Shown: positions 8,969 through 16,949 of the stretch, piece by piece
How positions within the stretch are numbered: position 1 is the first letter of the stretch
How the letters are laid out: each line of letters opens with the position of its first letter
Assembly (NCBI RefSeq): GCF_031348265.1
Contig: NZ_CP133771.1
Location: 3,410,001-3,474,000 of the forward strand
Direction: 5' to 3'
DNA: 64,000 bases
DNA from: Streptomyces collinus
GTDB taxonomy: Bacteria; Actinomycetota; Actinomycetes; Streptomycetales; Streptomycetaceae
Program-made: the position numbers and the translations under genes
Notes under the pieces: model-generated
The model's database searches: none
Told to the model about the DNA's origin: nothing
Seen by the model: only the letters and a program-made list of their open reading frames with translations

Positions 8969-9934
8969 TCAACCGTGAGACGCCATGAGGACATCGTCTC
9001 CGGCCGGGAGCCAGGCGCCCGCGGGCCTGCGCAACCAGCCCTTTTCCGCAGCCAGCCGGGCCGCCGCGCGGCGCAGCGCGTCGAAGGCGGGATGAGTCAG
9101 GCCTTTGCGCCACACCAGGGAGACGGGGGCCAGCGGAACCGGGTCGACCAGGGGCCGCACCACCATCGACGGGAGCGCCGGGAACTCCACGACGGCCAGG
9201 ACCGGGTTGCGCGTTCTGGCCATGAGCCGCTGGAACTCCTCGTCCCCGACGGCCAGCGGAGCGGGTGGCGCGATGTCGATGCCCCGCCCCTCGAACAGCA
9301 GCCGTGCGAGGCCGGTCCACTCCGGTGTGCGCGGGTTGCCGGCGCCCGCGTAGACGCTCTCGCCGGCCAGCTCGGCGAGCGGCACGGCGTCCCACGTGGC
9401 CAGCCGGTGATCGTCCGGCAGCACGACCGCCATCGGCTCCAGCCGCACGGGCTGGTGGTCGAGCCCGGCCCGCAGCACCGGTTCCAGCCCGGCGAAGCGT
9501 CCGAACGACGCGTCCAGCCGGCCGGCGAGCAGTTCTCCGGCGGCTCCGGTCAGGCCGCTCTCGTAGCGGGCCATCAGTTCGTGGCGGGGGGCGAGTTCAC
9601 GCGCCTCGTGCAGCACCCGGCGCGGTGTGACCAGGCCCGGGGAGTTGAGGTCGACCAGCAGCGGCCGGGCCTGGTCGAAGGCGGCGAGCAGTTCGTCCTG
9701 CGCCTGGAGCACCCGGCGGGCGTACGGCAGCAGCCGCTCCCCGTCGGGGGTGAGCGTCACCTGCCGGGTGGTGCGCACGAACAACTCGGTGCCGAGCTCC
9801 CGCTCCAGTCGCCGCACGTCCCGGCTGAGCGCCTGCTGTGCCACGTGCAACCGCACCGCGGCACGCGTGAAGTGCAACTCCTCGGCGACAGCGACGAAGC
9901 CGCGCAGCAGACGGTGATCGAGGTGCCCGGACAT
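8969..9934 (-). CDS. LysR-family transcriptional regulator
   Basis: The 321-residue protein starts with a classic LysR winged helix-turn-helix (about residues 5-65: LLRGFVAVAEELHFTRAA, then the recognition helix QQALSRDVRRLE). The usual co-inducer-binding domain follows (about 90-300). The length is normal for the family. LysR proteins usually regulate a divergently transcribed neighbour, but here the next gene upstream runs in the same direction and ends 43 bp away, so the target cannot be inferred from position. The inducer is unknown. The start ATG at 9934 fits the usual N-terminus of the family. Confidence 0.88.
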   Translation of the reverse strand: MSGHLDHRLLRGFVAVAEELHFTRAAVRLHVAQQALSRDVRRLERELGTELFVRTTRQVTLTPDGERLLPYARRVLQAQDELLAAFDQARPLLVDLNSPGLVTPRRVLHEARELAPRHELMARYESGLTGAAGELLAGRLDASFGRFAGLEPVLRAGLDHQPVRLEPMAVVLPDDHRLATWDAVPLAELAGESVYAGAGNPRTPEWTGLARLLFEGRGIDIAPPAPLAVGDEEFQRLMARTRNPVLAVVEFPALPSMVVRPLVDPVPLAPVSLVWRKGLTHPAFDALRRAAARLAAEKGWLRRPAGAWLPAGDDVLMASHG

Positions 9935-9977
9935 GCCGCGAACCTACAGCGGCCGGAGGCGCAGGGGTGCGTGGCCC

Positions 9978-10838
9978 TCAGGGACGGCCCTCCCGGGCCC
10001 AGGAGCCCGTGTCGTTCAGGGACGTCCCGACCTCGCCCGTCCGAACGTCCGCTCCCATCGGGCCCTCCGCGTTCTTCCGGCCCTCCGCACCCGCATCCGG
10101 CGGAGCCTGCCCCAGCCGGTGACGGGGCACCGACCGCATCGGCGGCCTGGTCAGGGTGATCTGGCGGACGACCTGCTGGAAGCACGCCAGGGCGGCGAGA
10201 CCGGGCAGGGCGGCCGCCGCGATGCCGAGGATCGTCCGGGGCGCCTGGACGACGCACAGCAGCACGACGATGGAGGAGAACAGCAGGACCACGCACCAGG
10301 AGTGCACGGCTCGGCGCTGGTGCAGCGCGGCGCGCAGGACGGACAGGGAGCCCACCAGCCAGGGCCCGTACACCAGCAGCGGCCACCAGGTGCGCAGGCC
10401 CGCCGCCGCGGGAGACACGGCGACCAGCCGCAGAGGGTCGTAGGCGACGATGCCGCTCAGGAGGCTCACCGCGGAGGCGATGACGGCCGCCAGGGCGGCG
10501 ACGAGAAAGCTGGTGGCGCGGAGCAAGCCGTGGGCCTTGCGGGCCGGGACCTTGCGGTGCCGCCGGGGTACTTCCCGTACCGGCGGCAGTTCCTCGGTGA
10601 TGTCCTGGAGCCGCCGCATGTGGGTGCCCGCGGCGGCGGCCGGTTCGGGATCGGCGGCGGGGACCAGGTCCTCGTCCCGGGGGGCGGGAATCCTCGCCGC
10701 CTGCTCCCCGAGGGCCTCCTCCAGGATGAACGCCAGTTCCTCGGCGGGATCCCAGGTGGGGTCCGGTGGTGTGAGGGGGGTGATGAAATCCCGGGCCGGA
10801 GCCCGATGCCGGCCGGTGCCCTCTACCTTGTCGTACAT
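9978..10838 (-). CDS. DUF2637-like membrane protein
   Basis: From the ATG at 10838 the product is 286 residues. An acidic, proline-rich N-terminal region (about 1-100) precedes a basic stretch and four to five hydrophobic helices (about 105-230), followed by a polar tail. The helix block resembles the DUF2637 membrane domain that is common in Streptomyces and their plasmids and has no settled function. The gene starts 11 bp after the stop of an 81-residue reading frame on the same strand, so the two look like an operon. An in-frame ATG at 10895 would add 19 residues and overlap that neighbour. Confidence 0.65.
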   Translation of the reverse strand: MYDKVEGTGRHRAPARDFITPLTPPDPTWDPAEELAFILEEALGEQAARIPAPRDEDLVPAADPEPAAAAGTHMRRLQDITEELPPVREVPRRHRKVPARKAHGLLRATSFLVAALAAVIASAVSLLSGIVAYDPLRLVAVSPAAAGLRTWWPLLVYGPWLVGSLSVLRAALHQRRAVHSWCVVLLFSSIVVLLCVVQAPRTILGIAAAALPGLAALACFQQVVRQITLTRPPMRSVPRHRLGQAPPDAGAEGRKNAEGPMGADVRTGEVGTSLNDTGSWAREGRP

Positions 10839-10849
10839 GGCGGACCCGA

Positions 10850-11095
10850 CTATTCCGCGAGCGCGAAAGCGGGCCAATCCGTGGCGCTGATCCATCGTCG
10901 GGCGAGATCCTTTTCCAGCGCGCTCATGCGGTCGATGAAATCACGCAGCACCGGCTCGGTCACCTTCAGCGCGACCGGGCAACCCCCTTTGGTGAGCGTC
11001 CCGTTGACGGTCGCCGACGAGTGCACTGGAGCGGGAATGTAGGTGTACGGGCCGAGCGTTACCGCCCAGCCGTCTTTCCTGGTCGCCTCGGTCAT
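10850..11095 (-). CDS. small protein of 81 residues, unknown
   Basis: Function is not recognised. The predicted product starts MTEATRKDGWAVTLGPY and ends about ten residues after a charged helix (ALEKDLARRWIS). It has no membrane segment or cysteine pair. Support comes from its tight spacing (11 bp) to the DUF2637-like gene downstream and from the AT-rich promoter-like DNA upstream. The ribosome-binding site is weak, so the start is uncertain. It could also be the tail of a longer frame, but the extension upstream is not coding-like. Confidence 0.5.
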   Translation of the reverse strand: MTEATRKDGWAVTLGPYTYIPAPVHSSATVNGTLTKGGCPVALKVTEPVLRDFIDRMSALEKDLARRWISATDWPAFALAE

Positions 11096-11344
11096 GTACC
11101 GACTAACCGTCGGCCCACTTCGGCGGATGCGCGGCAAACGAGTGAAGGAATTTCCCGAATGAGCATCTTTTCTCTGCGCCATGAGGAGCATGAGAAATCT
11201 CCATATTCCTGTATGAAGAACAAGGAGCGAACGTTTTCCGCCACACCTTTCCGGCCTCCCCGTCCCGGATCCACAACCCAGGTGCGTGACTGGGCGCGGA
11301 ACAGGTGTTGGACCGCTTGATCGTCCCCGGGCGACGGTGGACGC
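11096..11344. promoter_or_regulatory. AT-rich divergent intergenic region
   Basis: This 249-bp gap between divergent genes is clearly richer in A and T than its surroundings (about 11150-11250). This fits promoters for the small-protein/DUF2637-like pair on the left and the MFS gene on the right. No confident -10/-35 pair is assigned. Confidence 0.4.
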
Positions 11345-12553
11345 ATGCCGCAACTCTTCCCGTACCGCCGCCTGTTCCGCCTGCCGGGCACCCGCGCGTT
11401 CACCGCCGGGAACCTCATCGCCCGGCTGCCGATGGGCATGTTCAGCGTCAGCGCGGTAGTGATGATCGCCGGGAGCCGGGGTTCGTACGCCCTCGCCGGT
11501 GCCGTCACGGCGACGGGGCTCGCCGCGACCGCCCTGGTCGCTCCGTGGACCGCCCGGCTCGTCGACCGGCACGGCCAGGCCCGGGTGGCCCTGCCCGCCA
11601 CGGTGATCGCCGTCCTCGGCTCCCTCTGTCTGCTGCTGTGCGTGCGCCACGACGCCCCGGACTGGACCCTGTTCGCCTCCTACGCCGCCACCGCCACCAC
11701 CCCCAACACCGGCGGCATGGCCCGGGCCCGCTGGGCGCATCTGCTGGCCGGCGACCCGAAGGCGCTGCACACCGCCAACTCCTTCGAGCAGGCGGCGGAC
11801 GAACTGTGCTTCATGCTGGGCCCGGTGCTCGCGGCCTTCCTGTGCGGGGCGTTCTTCCCCGAGGCGGGCACGCTCGTGGGCGCGGTGCTGCTGCTGACCG
11901 GCATGGTGCTGTTCACGACCCGGCGTGCGACGGAGCCCCCGGCCCACGCGCGCATACCCGGCAAGGCGCCCCTGCGCGCCCCCGGCATCCCCCCGTTGCT
12001 CGCGGTCTGCCTGGCGATGGGCGCCGTCTTCGGCGCGACGGAGGTCGTCACACTGGCGTTCGCCGACGCGCAGGGGCGGCAGTCGGCGGCCGGTGTCGTG
12101 CTCGCGCTCCAGGCTGCGGGCTCCTGCGGGGCGGGCCTGCTGTACGGCGCCGTGAAGCCCGCCGGTCCGGCCGCGGGCCGGCTGCCCCGGTGCGTGGCGG
12201 CGATGGCCGCGCTGCTGGCCCTGCCGCTGCTGGCCGCGGCCCTGACCGGTTCGCTCCTCGCCCTGGCGGCGGCGCTGCTGGTCGCCGGGATGGCGACGGC
12301 CCCGACGATGGTCACCACCATGACGCTGGTGCAGGAGCGCACCCCCGAGGGCCGGCTGAACGAGGGCATGACCCTCGCGGTGGCGGGACTGCTCGGCGGC
12401 ATCGCCTGCGGCAGCGCGATCGGCGGCTGGACGGTGGAGCACTTCTCGCCGACGGCGGGTTACGTGGTCCCGGTGACGGCGGCGTCCGTGGCCCTGGTGT
12501 TGTCCCTGCGAGGCGCTTCGAATCGCTTCACCGTTATCCCCACACCCCATTGA
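11345..12553 (+). CDS. MFS transporter
   Basis: The 402-residue protein has about twelve hydrophobic helices and the MFS loop between helices 2 and 3 (ARLVDRHGQARVALP). The substrate is unknown. Its layout resembles the drug/sugar efflux-like MFS proteins of actinomycetes, with a conserved acidic cluster in the fourth-to-fifth helix region (NSFEQAADELCFMLGPV). It is followed at 76 bp by the alpha-xylosidase gene on the same strand, but the palindrome between them suggests the xylosidase has its own promoter. A role in sugar uptake is therefore possible but not shown. Confidence 0.8.
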   Translation: MPQLFPYRRLFRLPGTRAFTAGNLIARLPMGMFSVSAVVMIAGSRGSYALAGAVTATGLAATALVAPWTARLVDRHGQARVALPATVIAVLGSLCLLLCVRHDAPDWTLFASYAATATTPNTGGMARARWAHLLAGDPKALHTANSFEQAADELCFMLGPVLAAFLCGAFFPEAGTLVGAVLLLTGMVLFTTRRATEPPAHARIPGKAPLRAPGIPPLLAVCLAMGAVFGATEVVTLAFADAQGRQSAAGVVLALQAAGSCGAGLLYGAVKPAGPAAGRLPRCVAAMAALLALPLLAAALTGSLLALAAALLVAGMATAPTMVTTMTLVQERTPEGRLNEGMTLAVAGLLGGIACGSAIGGWTVEHFSPTAGYVVPVTAASVALVLSLRGASNRFTVIPTPH

Positions 12554-12582
12554 CGCCCTCAGGCCCCCCGCATACGTTCGAT

Positions 12583-12600
12583 CGTCGAAGCGCTTCGACG
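12583..12600. promoter_or_regulatory. 18-bp palindrome, likely LacI-family operator
   Basis: CGTCGAAGCGCTTCGACG is a perfect palindrome with the central CG typical of LacI-family operators. It lies 30 bp before the alpha-xylosidase ATG, and the operon encodes its own LacI regulator. A second GCTTCGAA-like element lies at 12513-12521 inside the end of the MFS gene. Confidence 0.75.
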
Positions 12601-12629
12601 TCGTGCGCCGGGAGAGTAGGGACCCCCAC

Positions 12630-14879
12630 ATGAAGTTCACCGACGGCTACTGGCTCCTGCGCGAGGGCGTCACCGCGGCCCACCCTGCCCAGGCCCTCGA
12701 CGTCACCGAGTCGGACGGCGCCCTGGAGATCCACGCACCGACCCGGACCGTCCGCTCCCGCGGCGACCTGATGACCGGCCCGGTCCTGACGGTCCGGGCA
12801 CACACCCCCATGCCCGGCGTCATCGGCCTGACCCTCACCCACTTCACCGGCGGCGAGCCCCGCGGCCCCGAGTTCGAGCTCACGGCGTCGGACACCACCG
12901 CGGAGATCTCGTACGACGACGAGCACGCGACCCTGACCTCCGGCGACCTGTCGGTCCGGCTGGCCCGCGGCGGGCCGTGGCACGTCGAGTTCCTCGCGCA
13001 CGGCCGTAAGCTCACCAGCAGCGGCCACAAGAACGCGGGCATCATGCGGGACGCCTCGGGCGCCCACCACCTGCGCGAGCAGCTGGTCCTGAACGTCGGC
13101 ACGTCCGTCTACGGCCTCGGTGAGCGCTTCGGCCCGCTGGTGAAGAACGGCCAGGTCGTCGACATCTGGCAGGCCGACGGCGGCACGTGCAGCGAACAGG
13201 CCTACAAGAACGTGCCCTTCTTCCTCACCGACGCGGGATACGGCGTCTTCGTCGACCACCCGGGCAAGGTGTCCTTCGAAGTCGCCTCGGAGGTGGTCTC
13301 CCGGGTGCAGTTCAGCGCGGAGACGCAGGAGCTGACGTACTACGTCATCCACGGCCCGGCCCCGAAGGACATCCTGCGCAGGTACACGGCCCTGACCGGC
13401 CGCCCGGCCCTGCCGCCCGCCTGGTCGTTCGGCCTGTGGCTGTCGACGTCCTTCACCACCAAGTACGACGAGGAGACGGTGACGTCCTTCATCGACGGCA
13501 TGCGGGAGCGGGAACTGCCGTTGTCCGTCTTCCACTTCGACTGCTTCTGGATGCGCGAGTACAACTGGTGCGACTTCCGGTGGGACGAGCGGGTCTTCCC
13601 CGACCCGGAGGGCATGCTGGCCCGTCTGAAGGACCGTGACCTGCGTGTCTCCGTCTGGATCAATCCGTACATCGCCCAGCGCTCCCCGCTGTTCGCCGAG
13701 GGCAAGGCGCTCGGGCACCTGCTGAGGCGGCCGGACGGCAGCGTCTGGCAGTGGGACATGTGGCAGCCCGGCATGGCCCTGGTCGACTTCACCTCCCCGG
13801 CCGCCCGCGACTGGTACGCCGCCAAGCTGGAGGCGCTGCTCGGACAGGGCGTCGACTGCTTCAAGACCGACTTCGGCGAACGGGTGCCGCTCGACGTCGT
13901 CTGGTCCGACGGCTCGGACCCGGAGCGGATGCACAACTACTACACGTACCTGTACAACCGCACGGTCTTCGAGGTGCTGCGCAAGCACCGGGGCGAGCAG
14001 GAGGCCGTCCTCTTCGCCCGGTCGGCGACGGCGGGGAGCCAGCAGTTCCCCGTGCACTGGGGCGGCGACTGCGAGGCGACGTACGAGTCGATGGCGGAGT
14101 CGCTGCGCGGCGGCCTGTCGCTGGGCCTGTCGGGCTTCGGCTTCTGGAGCCATGACATCGGCGGCTTCGAGGGCACCCCGACCCCGGCCCTGTTCAAGCG
14201 CTGGCTGGCGTTCGGACTGCTCTCCTCGCACAGCCGCCTGCACGGCAGCAGCTCCTACCGGGTCCCCTGGCAGTTCGACGAGGAGTCGGTGGACGTGGCC
14301 CGCCACTTCACCCGGCTGAAGCTCCGCCTCATGCCCTACCTGTACGAGACGGCCCGCGCGGCCCACTCCGAAGGCCTGCCCATGATGCGGGCCATGGTGC
14401 TGGAGTTCCCGGACGACCCGGGGTGCGCGCACCTGGAACGGCAGTACATGCTCGGCCCGGACCTGCTGGTCGCCCCGGTGTTCAGCGACGAGGGCGACGT
14501 CACGTACTACGTCCCCGAGGGCACCTGGACCCACTTCCTGACCGGCGGGACGGTGACCGGCCCGCGCTGGGTGCGCGAACGCCACGGCTTCCTGAGTGCG
14601 CCGCTGCTGGTGCGTCCCGGCGCTGTGATCCCGGTCGGCGCGCGGGACGACCGCCCGGACTACGACCACGCCGACGGGGTGACGCTGCGGGCGTACGGTC
14701 TGCGGCCCGGGGACGAGGTGACGGTGCAGGTCGGGGACGTGACCTTCACGGTCGCCCGCGAGGGGAACACCCTGCGGGCGGTGTGCGGCGCCCCAGCGGC
14801 CGCCTGGAGCCTGGCGGCCGGCGACCGCGAGGTCCAGGCCCCGCCCGGTACGGGGCGTATCGCGCTGGAGCTCGGCTGA
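12630..14879 (+). CDS. yicI: alpha-xylosidase, GH31 (YicI-like)
   Basis: The 749-residue glycoside hydrolase family 31 enzyme should remove alpha-xylosyl groups from the non-reducing end of xyloglucan oligosaccharides such as isoprimeverose. The nucleophile is D414 in KTDFGERVP, the form seen in alpha-xylosidase YicI, and the acid/base is D480 in HWGGDCEATYESM. The N-terminal beta domain, catalytic barrel and C-terminal beta domains are present at normal length. No signal peptide is seen, so it acts in the cytoplasm on imported oligosaccharides. The ATG at 12630 follows GGGAGAGTAGGGAC, and a palindromic operator lies upstream. It is coupled to the LacI regulator gene by a one-base stop/start overlap. 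Confidence 0.9.
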   Translation: MKFTDGYWLLREGVTAAHPAQALDVTESDGALEIHAPTRTVRSRGDLMTGPVLTVRAHTPMPGVIGLTLTHFTGGEPRGPEFELTASDTTAEISYDDEHATLTSGDLSVRLARGGPWHVEFLAHGRKLTSSGHKNAGIMRDASGAHHLREQLVLNVGTSVYGLGERFGPLVKNGQVVDIWQADGGTCSEQAYKNVPFFLTDAGYGVFVDHPGKVSFEVASEVVSRVQFSAETQELTYYVIHGPAPKDILRRYTALTGRPALPPAWSFGLWLSTSFTTKYDEETVTSFIDGMRERELPLSVFHFDCFWMREYNWCDFRWDERVFPDPEGMLARLKDRDLRVSVWINPYIAQRSPLFAEGKALGHLLRRPDGSVWQWDMWQPGMALVDFTSPAARDWYAAKLEALLGQGVDCFKTDFGERVPLDVVWSDGSDPERMHNYYTYLYNRTVFEVLRKHRGEQEAVLFARSATAGSQQFPVHWGGDCEATYESMAESLRGGLSLGLSGFGFWSHDIGGFEGTPTPALFKRWLAFGLLSSHSRLHGSSSYRVPWQFDEESVDVARHFTRLKLRLMPYLYETARAAHSEGLPMMRAMVLEFPDDPGCAHLERQYMLGPDLLVAPVFSDEGDVTYYVPEGTWTHFLTGGTVTGPRWVRERHGFLSAPLLVRPGAVIPVGARDDRPDYDHADGVTLRAYGLRPGDEVTVQVGDVTFTVAREGNTLRAVCGAPAAAWSLAAGDREVQAPPGTGRIALELG

Positions 14880-15886
14880 TGGTCAGGATCACGGACGTGG
14901 CACGACGGGCCGGGGTCTCCCCCAGCACCGTCTCCTACGCGCTGAGCGGCAAGCGCCCGATCTCCGACGAGACCCGGCGGCGCGTCGAGGCGGCCGTCCG
15001 CGACCTGGGCTACCGACCCCACACGGGCGCCCGCGTCCCGGCCGGCGGCAGGCAGAACGTCCTGGCCCTGGCGGCGCCGCTCCGCCCCGGCGTGCACACC
15101 CCGGTGGTGATGCGGCTGGCGGTGTCGGTGGTGACGACGGCCCGCGCGCACGACCACGACGTCCTGCTCCTCACCCAGGAGGAGGCCGAGGAGGGCCTGA
15201 CCCGCGCCCTCGGCACGGTGCCGGTGGCCGGACTGCTGCTGACGGACGTCGGACTCCACGACCCCCGCCTCCCCCGGCTCCGCTTCCTGGACAGCCCGTC
15301 GGTCCTGATCGGCGTACCGGCGAACCCGCGCGGCCTGACCTGCGTGGACCTCGACTTCAGGGCGGCGGGCGAGGCCTGTGTGGACCACCTGGCGGGGCTG
15401 GGTCACCGCACGGTCGCCCTCGTCGGTTCACCCCCGGAGGTCTACCTCCGCCAGACGGCCTACGCCCACCACCTCATGCGGGGCTTCACCGCGGCAGCCG
15501 CCCGGCACGGCCTCACCACGTCCGTCCACCCGGGCGACCCCGACCCCGCCACGGCCCCCCGGCTCGCCGAACGGCTGCTCCACGAGCATCCCCCCCTCAC
15601 CGCCGTGGTCATCCACAACGAACCGCTGCTGGCCCCCCTGATCACGGCCTTCGAGCACCTCGGCCTGCGGGTCCCCGCCGACCTCTCCGTCACCGCGGTC
15701 TGCCCCGACGACCTGGCGACGACGCCCCCCGTCCCGGTCACATCGGTGACCCTGCCGGCCGACGAGCTGGGCGCCCGCGCCGTGGAGCTCCTGACGCAGA
15801 AACTGCACGGCGTCCCCGTACCGGAGACGACGCTGCTGCCGCCCCGGCTGACGGAAAGGGCGAGCACGTCACGGCGGACGGCATGA
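14879..15886 (+). CDS. LacI-family transcriptional regulator
   Basis: The 335-residue protein has the LacI helix-turn-helix at its very start (ITDVARRAGVSPSTVSYALSG, then the hinge helix) and a periplasmic-binding-protein-like sensor domain (about 60-330). It begins inside the stop codon of the alpha-xylosidase gene (TGATG), so both are made from one mRNA. It probably represses this operon through the palindrome at 12583-12600, with a xyloside or xyloglucan fragment as inducer. That ligand is an inference from the neighbour. A factor-independent terminator follows directly. Confidence 0.9.
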   Translation: MVRITDVARRAGVSPSTVSYALSGKRPISDETRRRVEAAVRDLGYRPHTGARVPAGGRQNVLALAAPLRPGVHTPVVMRLAVSVVTTARAHDHDVLLLTQEEAEEGLTRALGTVPVAGLLLTDVGLHDPRLPRLRFLDSPSVLIGVPANPRGLTCVDLDFRAAGEACVDHLAGLGHRTVALVGSPPEVYLRQTAYAHHLMRGFTAAAARHGLTTSVHPGDPDPATAPRLAERLLHEHPPLTAVVIHNEPLLAPLITAFEHLGLRVPADLSVTAVCPDDLATTPPVPVTSVTLPADELGARAVELLTQKLHGVPVPETTLLPPRLTERASTSRRTA

Positions 15887-15887
15887 C

Positions 15888-15920
15888 AAAGGCCCCGCCG
15901 CTCACAAGCGGCGGGGCCTT
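15888..15920 (+). terminator. terminator after lacI-type gene
   Basis: An 11-bp perfect stem, GGCCCCGCCGC (15891-15901) with GCGGCGGGGCC (15908-15918), encloses the loop TCACAA two bases after the stop codon. It also faces the 3' end of tmRNA, so it may serve both strands. Confidence 0.85.
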
Positions 15921-15937
15921 CGCCCACATGGGATGAG

Positions 15938-16322
15938 TGGAGATGGCGGGAATCGAACCCGCGTCCAACGGTGCAGAATCAGGGCTTCTCCGTGTGCAGT
16001 TCGCTGCGATTTTCTCGGCCCCGGCGATCACGCGAACAAGTCGTCGACAGGCCCAGTCACTGTTTGATTTCCCATCGAACCCCGTGACCGGGCTCGATGG
16101 TTTAGTTCCCTAGCTTATGCCAGGATCCGGGTCGGGAACACTCCCGGGCTGACACCCATTAGGGACCTTCGCTCACTGCTTATCAGGCAGCGAGGGTGAA
16201 GGCCTGGGAATCGCGCTTGGTATTGGCGATTATTTTTTGCGACATATGGTTTACGAGATCATTGCCGCTTCCTCGACACGCTTCCCCTGCTTCGACAGCC
16301 GCTGTCGAAACCGATCATCCCC
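15938..16322 (-). ncRNA. ssrA: tmRNA (ssrA)
   Basis: The 5' end GGGGATGATCGG pairs with the 3' end CATCTCC in a tRNA-like acceptor stem. The T arm (GGCGGGTTCGATTCCCGCC type) lies near the 3' end. The internal reading frame runs from a GCC resume codon (16225-16227) to tandem stops TGA-TAA at 16180-16185 and encodes the tag ANTKRDSQAFTLAA. The molecule rescues stalled ribosomes together with SmpB, whose gene lies 99 bp upstream on the same strand. CCA is not encoded: after the discriminator A the DNA reads CTC, so CCA must be added enzymatically. The tag ends in TLAA rather than the more usual ALAA. The exact ends are read from the pairing. Confidence 0.95.
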
Positions 16323-16382
16323 ATGTTGTGTTGACAATCCCCTCCGGAGAGGGGCACGCACCCGCTGTGGGGTGCAGGCACC

Positions 16383-16412
16383 ATCGTACGTGACCAACGC
16401 AGGTCGGTGCCA
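16383..16412 (-). promoter_or_regulatory. possible ssrA promoter
   Basis: On the minus strand TGGCAC (16407-16412) and TACGAT (16383-16388) are 18 bp apart, and TACGAT lies about 60 bp before the mature tmRNA 5' end. The leader contains a CCCCTCTCCGGAGGGG hairpin that may aid processing. This is sequence resemblance only. Confidence 0.35.
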
Positions 16413-16421
16413 GCGTATTCC

Positions 16422-16904
16422 CTACGCCCCGCGCTGCTTCCGCTTCACCGCCGCGATCGCGCGGTCGGTCTCCCGGCGGTCCTGCTTCTCCCGCAGCGCC
16501 TGACGCTTGTCGTACTCCTTCTTGCCCTTCGCCAGCGCGATCTCGACCTTGGCCCGGCCGTCCTTGAAGTACAGCGCGAGCGGCACGATGGTGTGGCCCG
16601 TCTCGCCCGACTTCGACTCCAGCTTGTCGATCTCGGCGCGGTGCAGCAGCAGCTTCCGCTTGCGCCGGGCGCTGTGGTTGGTCCACGTGCCCTGGCTGTA
16701 CTCCGGCACGTGCACGTTGTGCAGCCACGCCTCGTTCCCGTCGAGCTGCACGAAGCCGTCGACCAGCGACGCCCGTCCCTGGCGCAGGGACTTCACCTCG
16801 GTCCCGGTGAGGACCAGGCCGGCCTCGTAGGTGTCGATGATGAGGTAGTCGTGCCGCGCCTTCTTGTTCTGCGCGATCAGCTTGCGCCCTTTTTCCTTAG
16901 CCAT
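16422..16904 (-). CDS. smpB: SsrA-binding protein SmpB
   Basis: The 160-residue protein has the full SmpB fold: an N-terminal [13 protein letters not shown] strand, the signature TGTEVKSLR (about 33-41), the [10 protein letters not shown] region, and a basic C-terminal tail ([21 protein letters not shown]) that reads the empty mRNA channel in stalled ribosomes. It delivers tmRNA for trans-translation, and ssrA lies immediately downstream on the same strand, a common bacterial pairing. The length is normal. The ATG at 16904 starts the expected [10 protein letters not shown] terminus. Confidence 0.97.
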   Translation of the reverse strand: MAKEKGRKLIAQNKKARHDYLIIDTYEAGLVLTGTEVKSLRQGRASLVDGFVQLDGNEAWLHNVHVPEYSQGTWTNHSARRKRKLLLHRAEIDKLESKSGETGHTIVPLALYFKDGRAKVEIALAKGKKEYDKRQALREKQDRRETDRAIAAVKRKQRGA

Positions 16905-16949
16905 AGTGCCGCCATTTTCGCACTACGGAGGGGCCCTGCGGAAAGTCGA

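Noticed and set aside
16331..16336. TTGACA as a promoter element near ssrA
   Set aside because: It is on the plus strand inside the tmRNA leader, while ssrA is on the minus strand, and no -10 follows in that direction.
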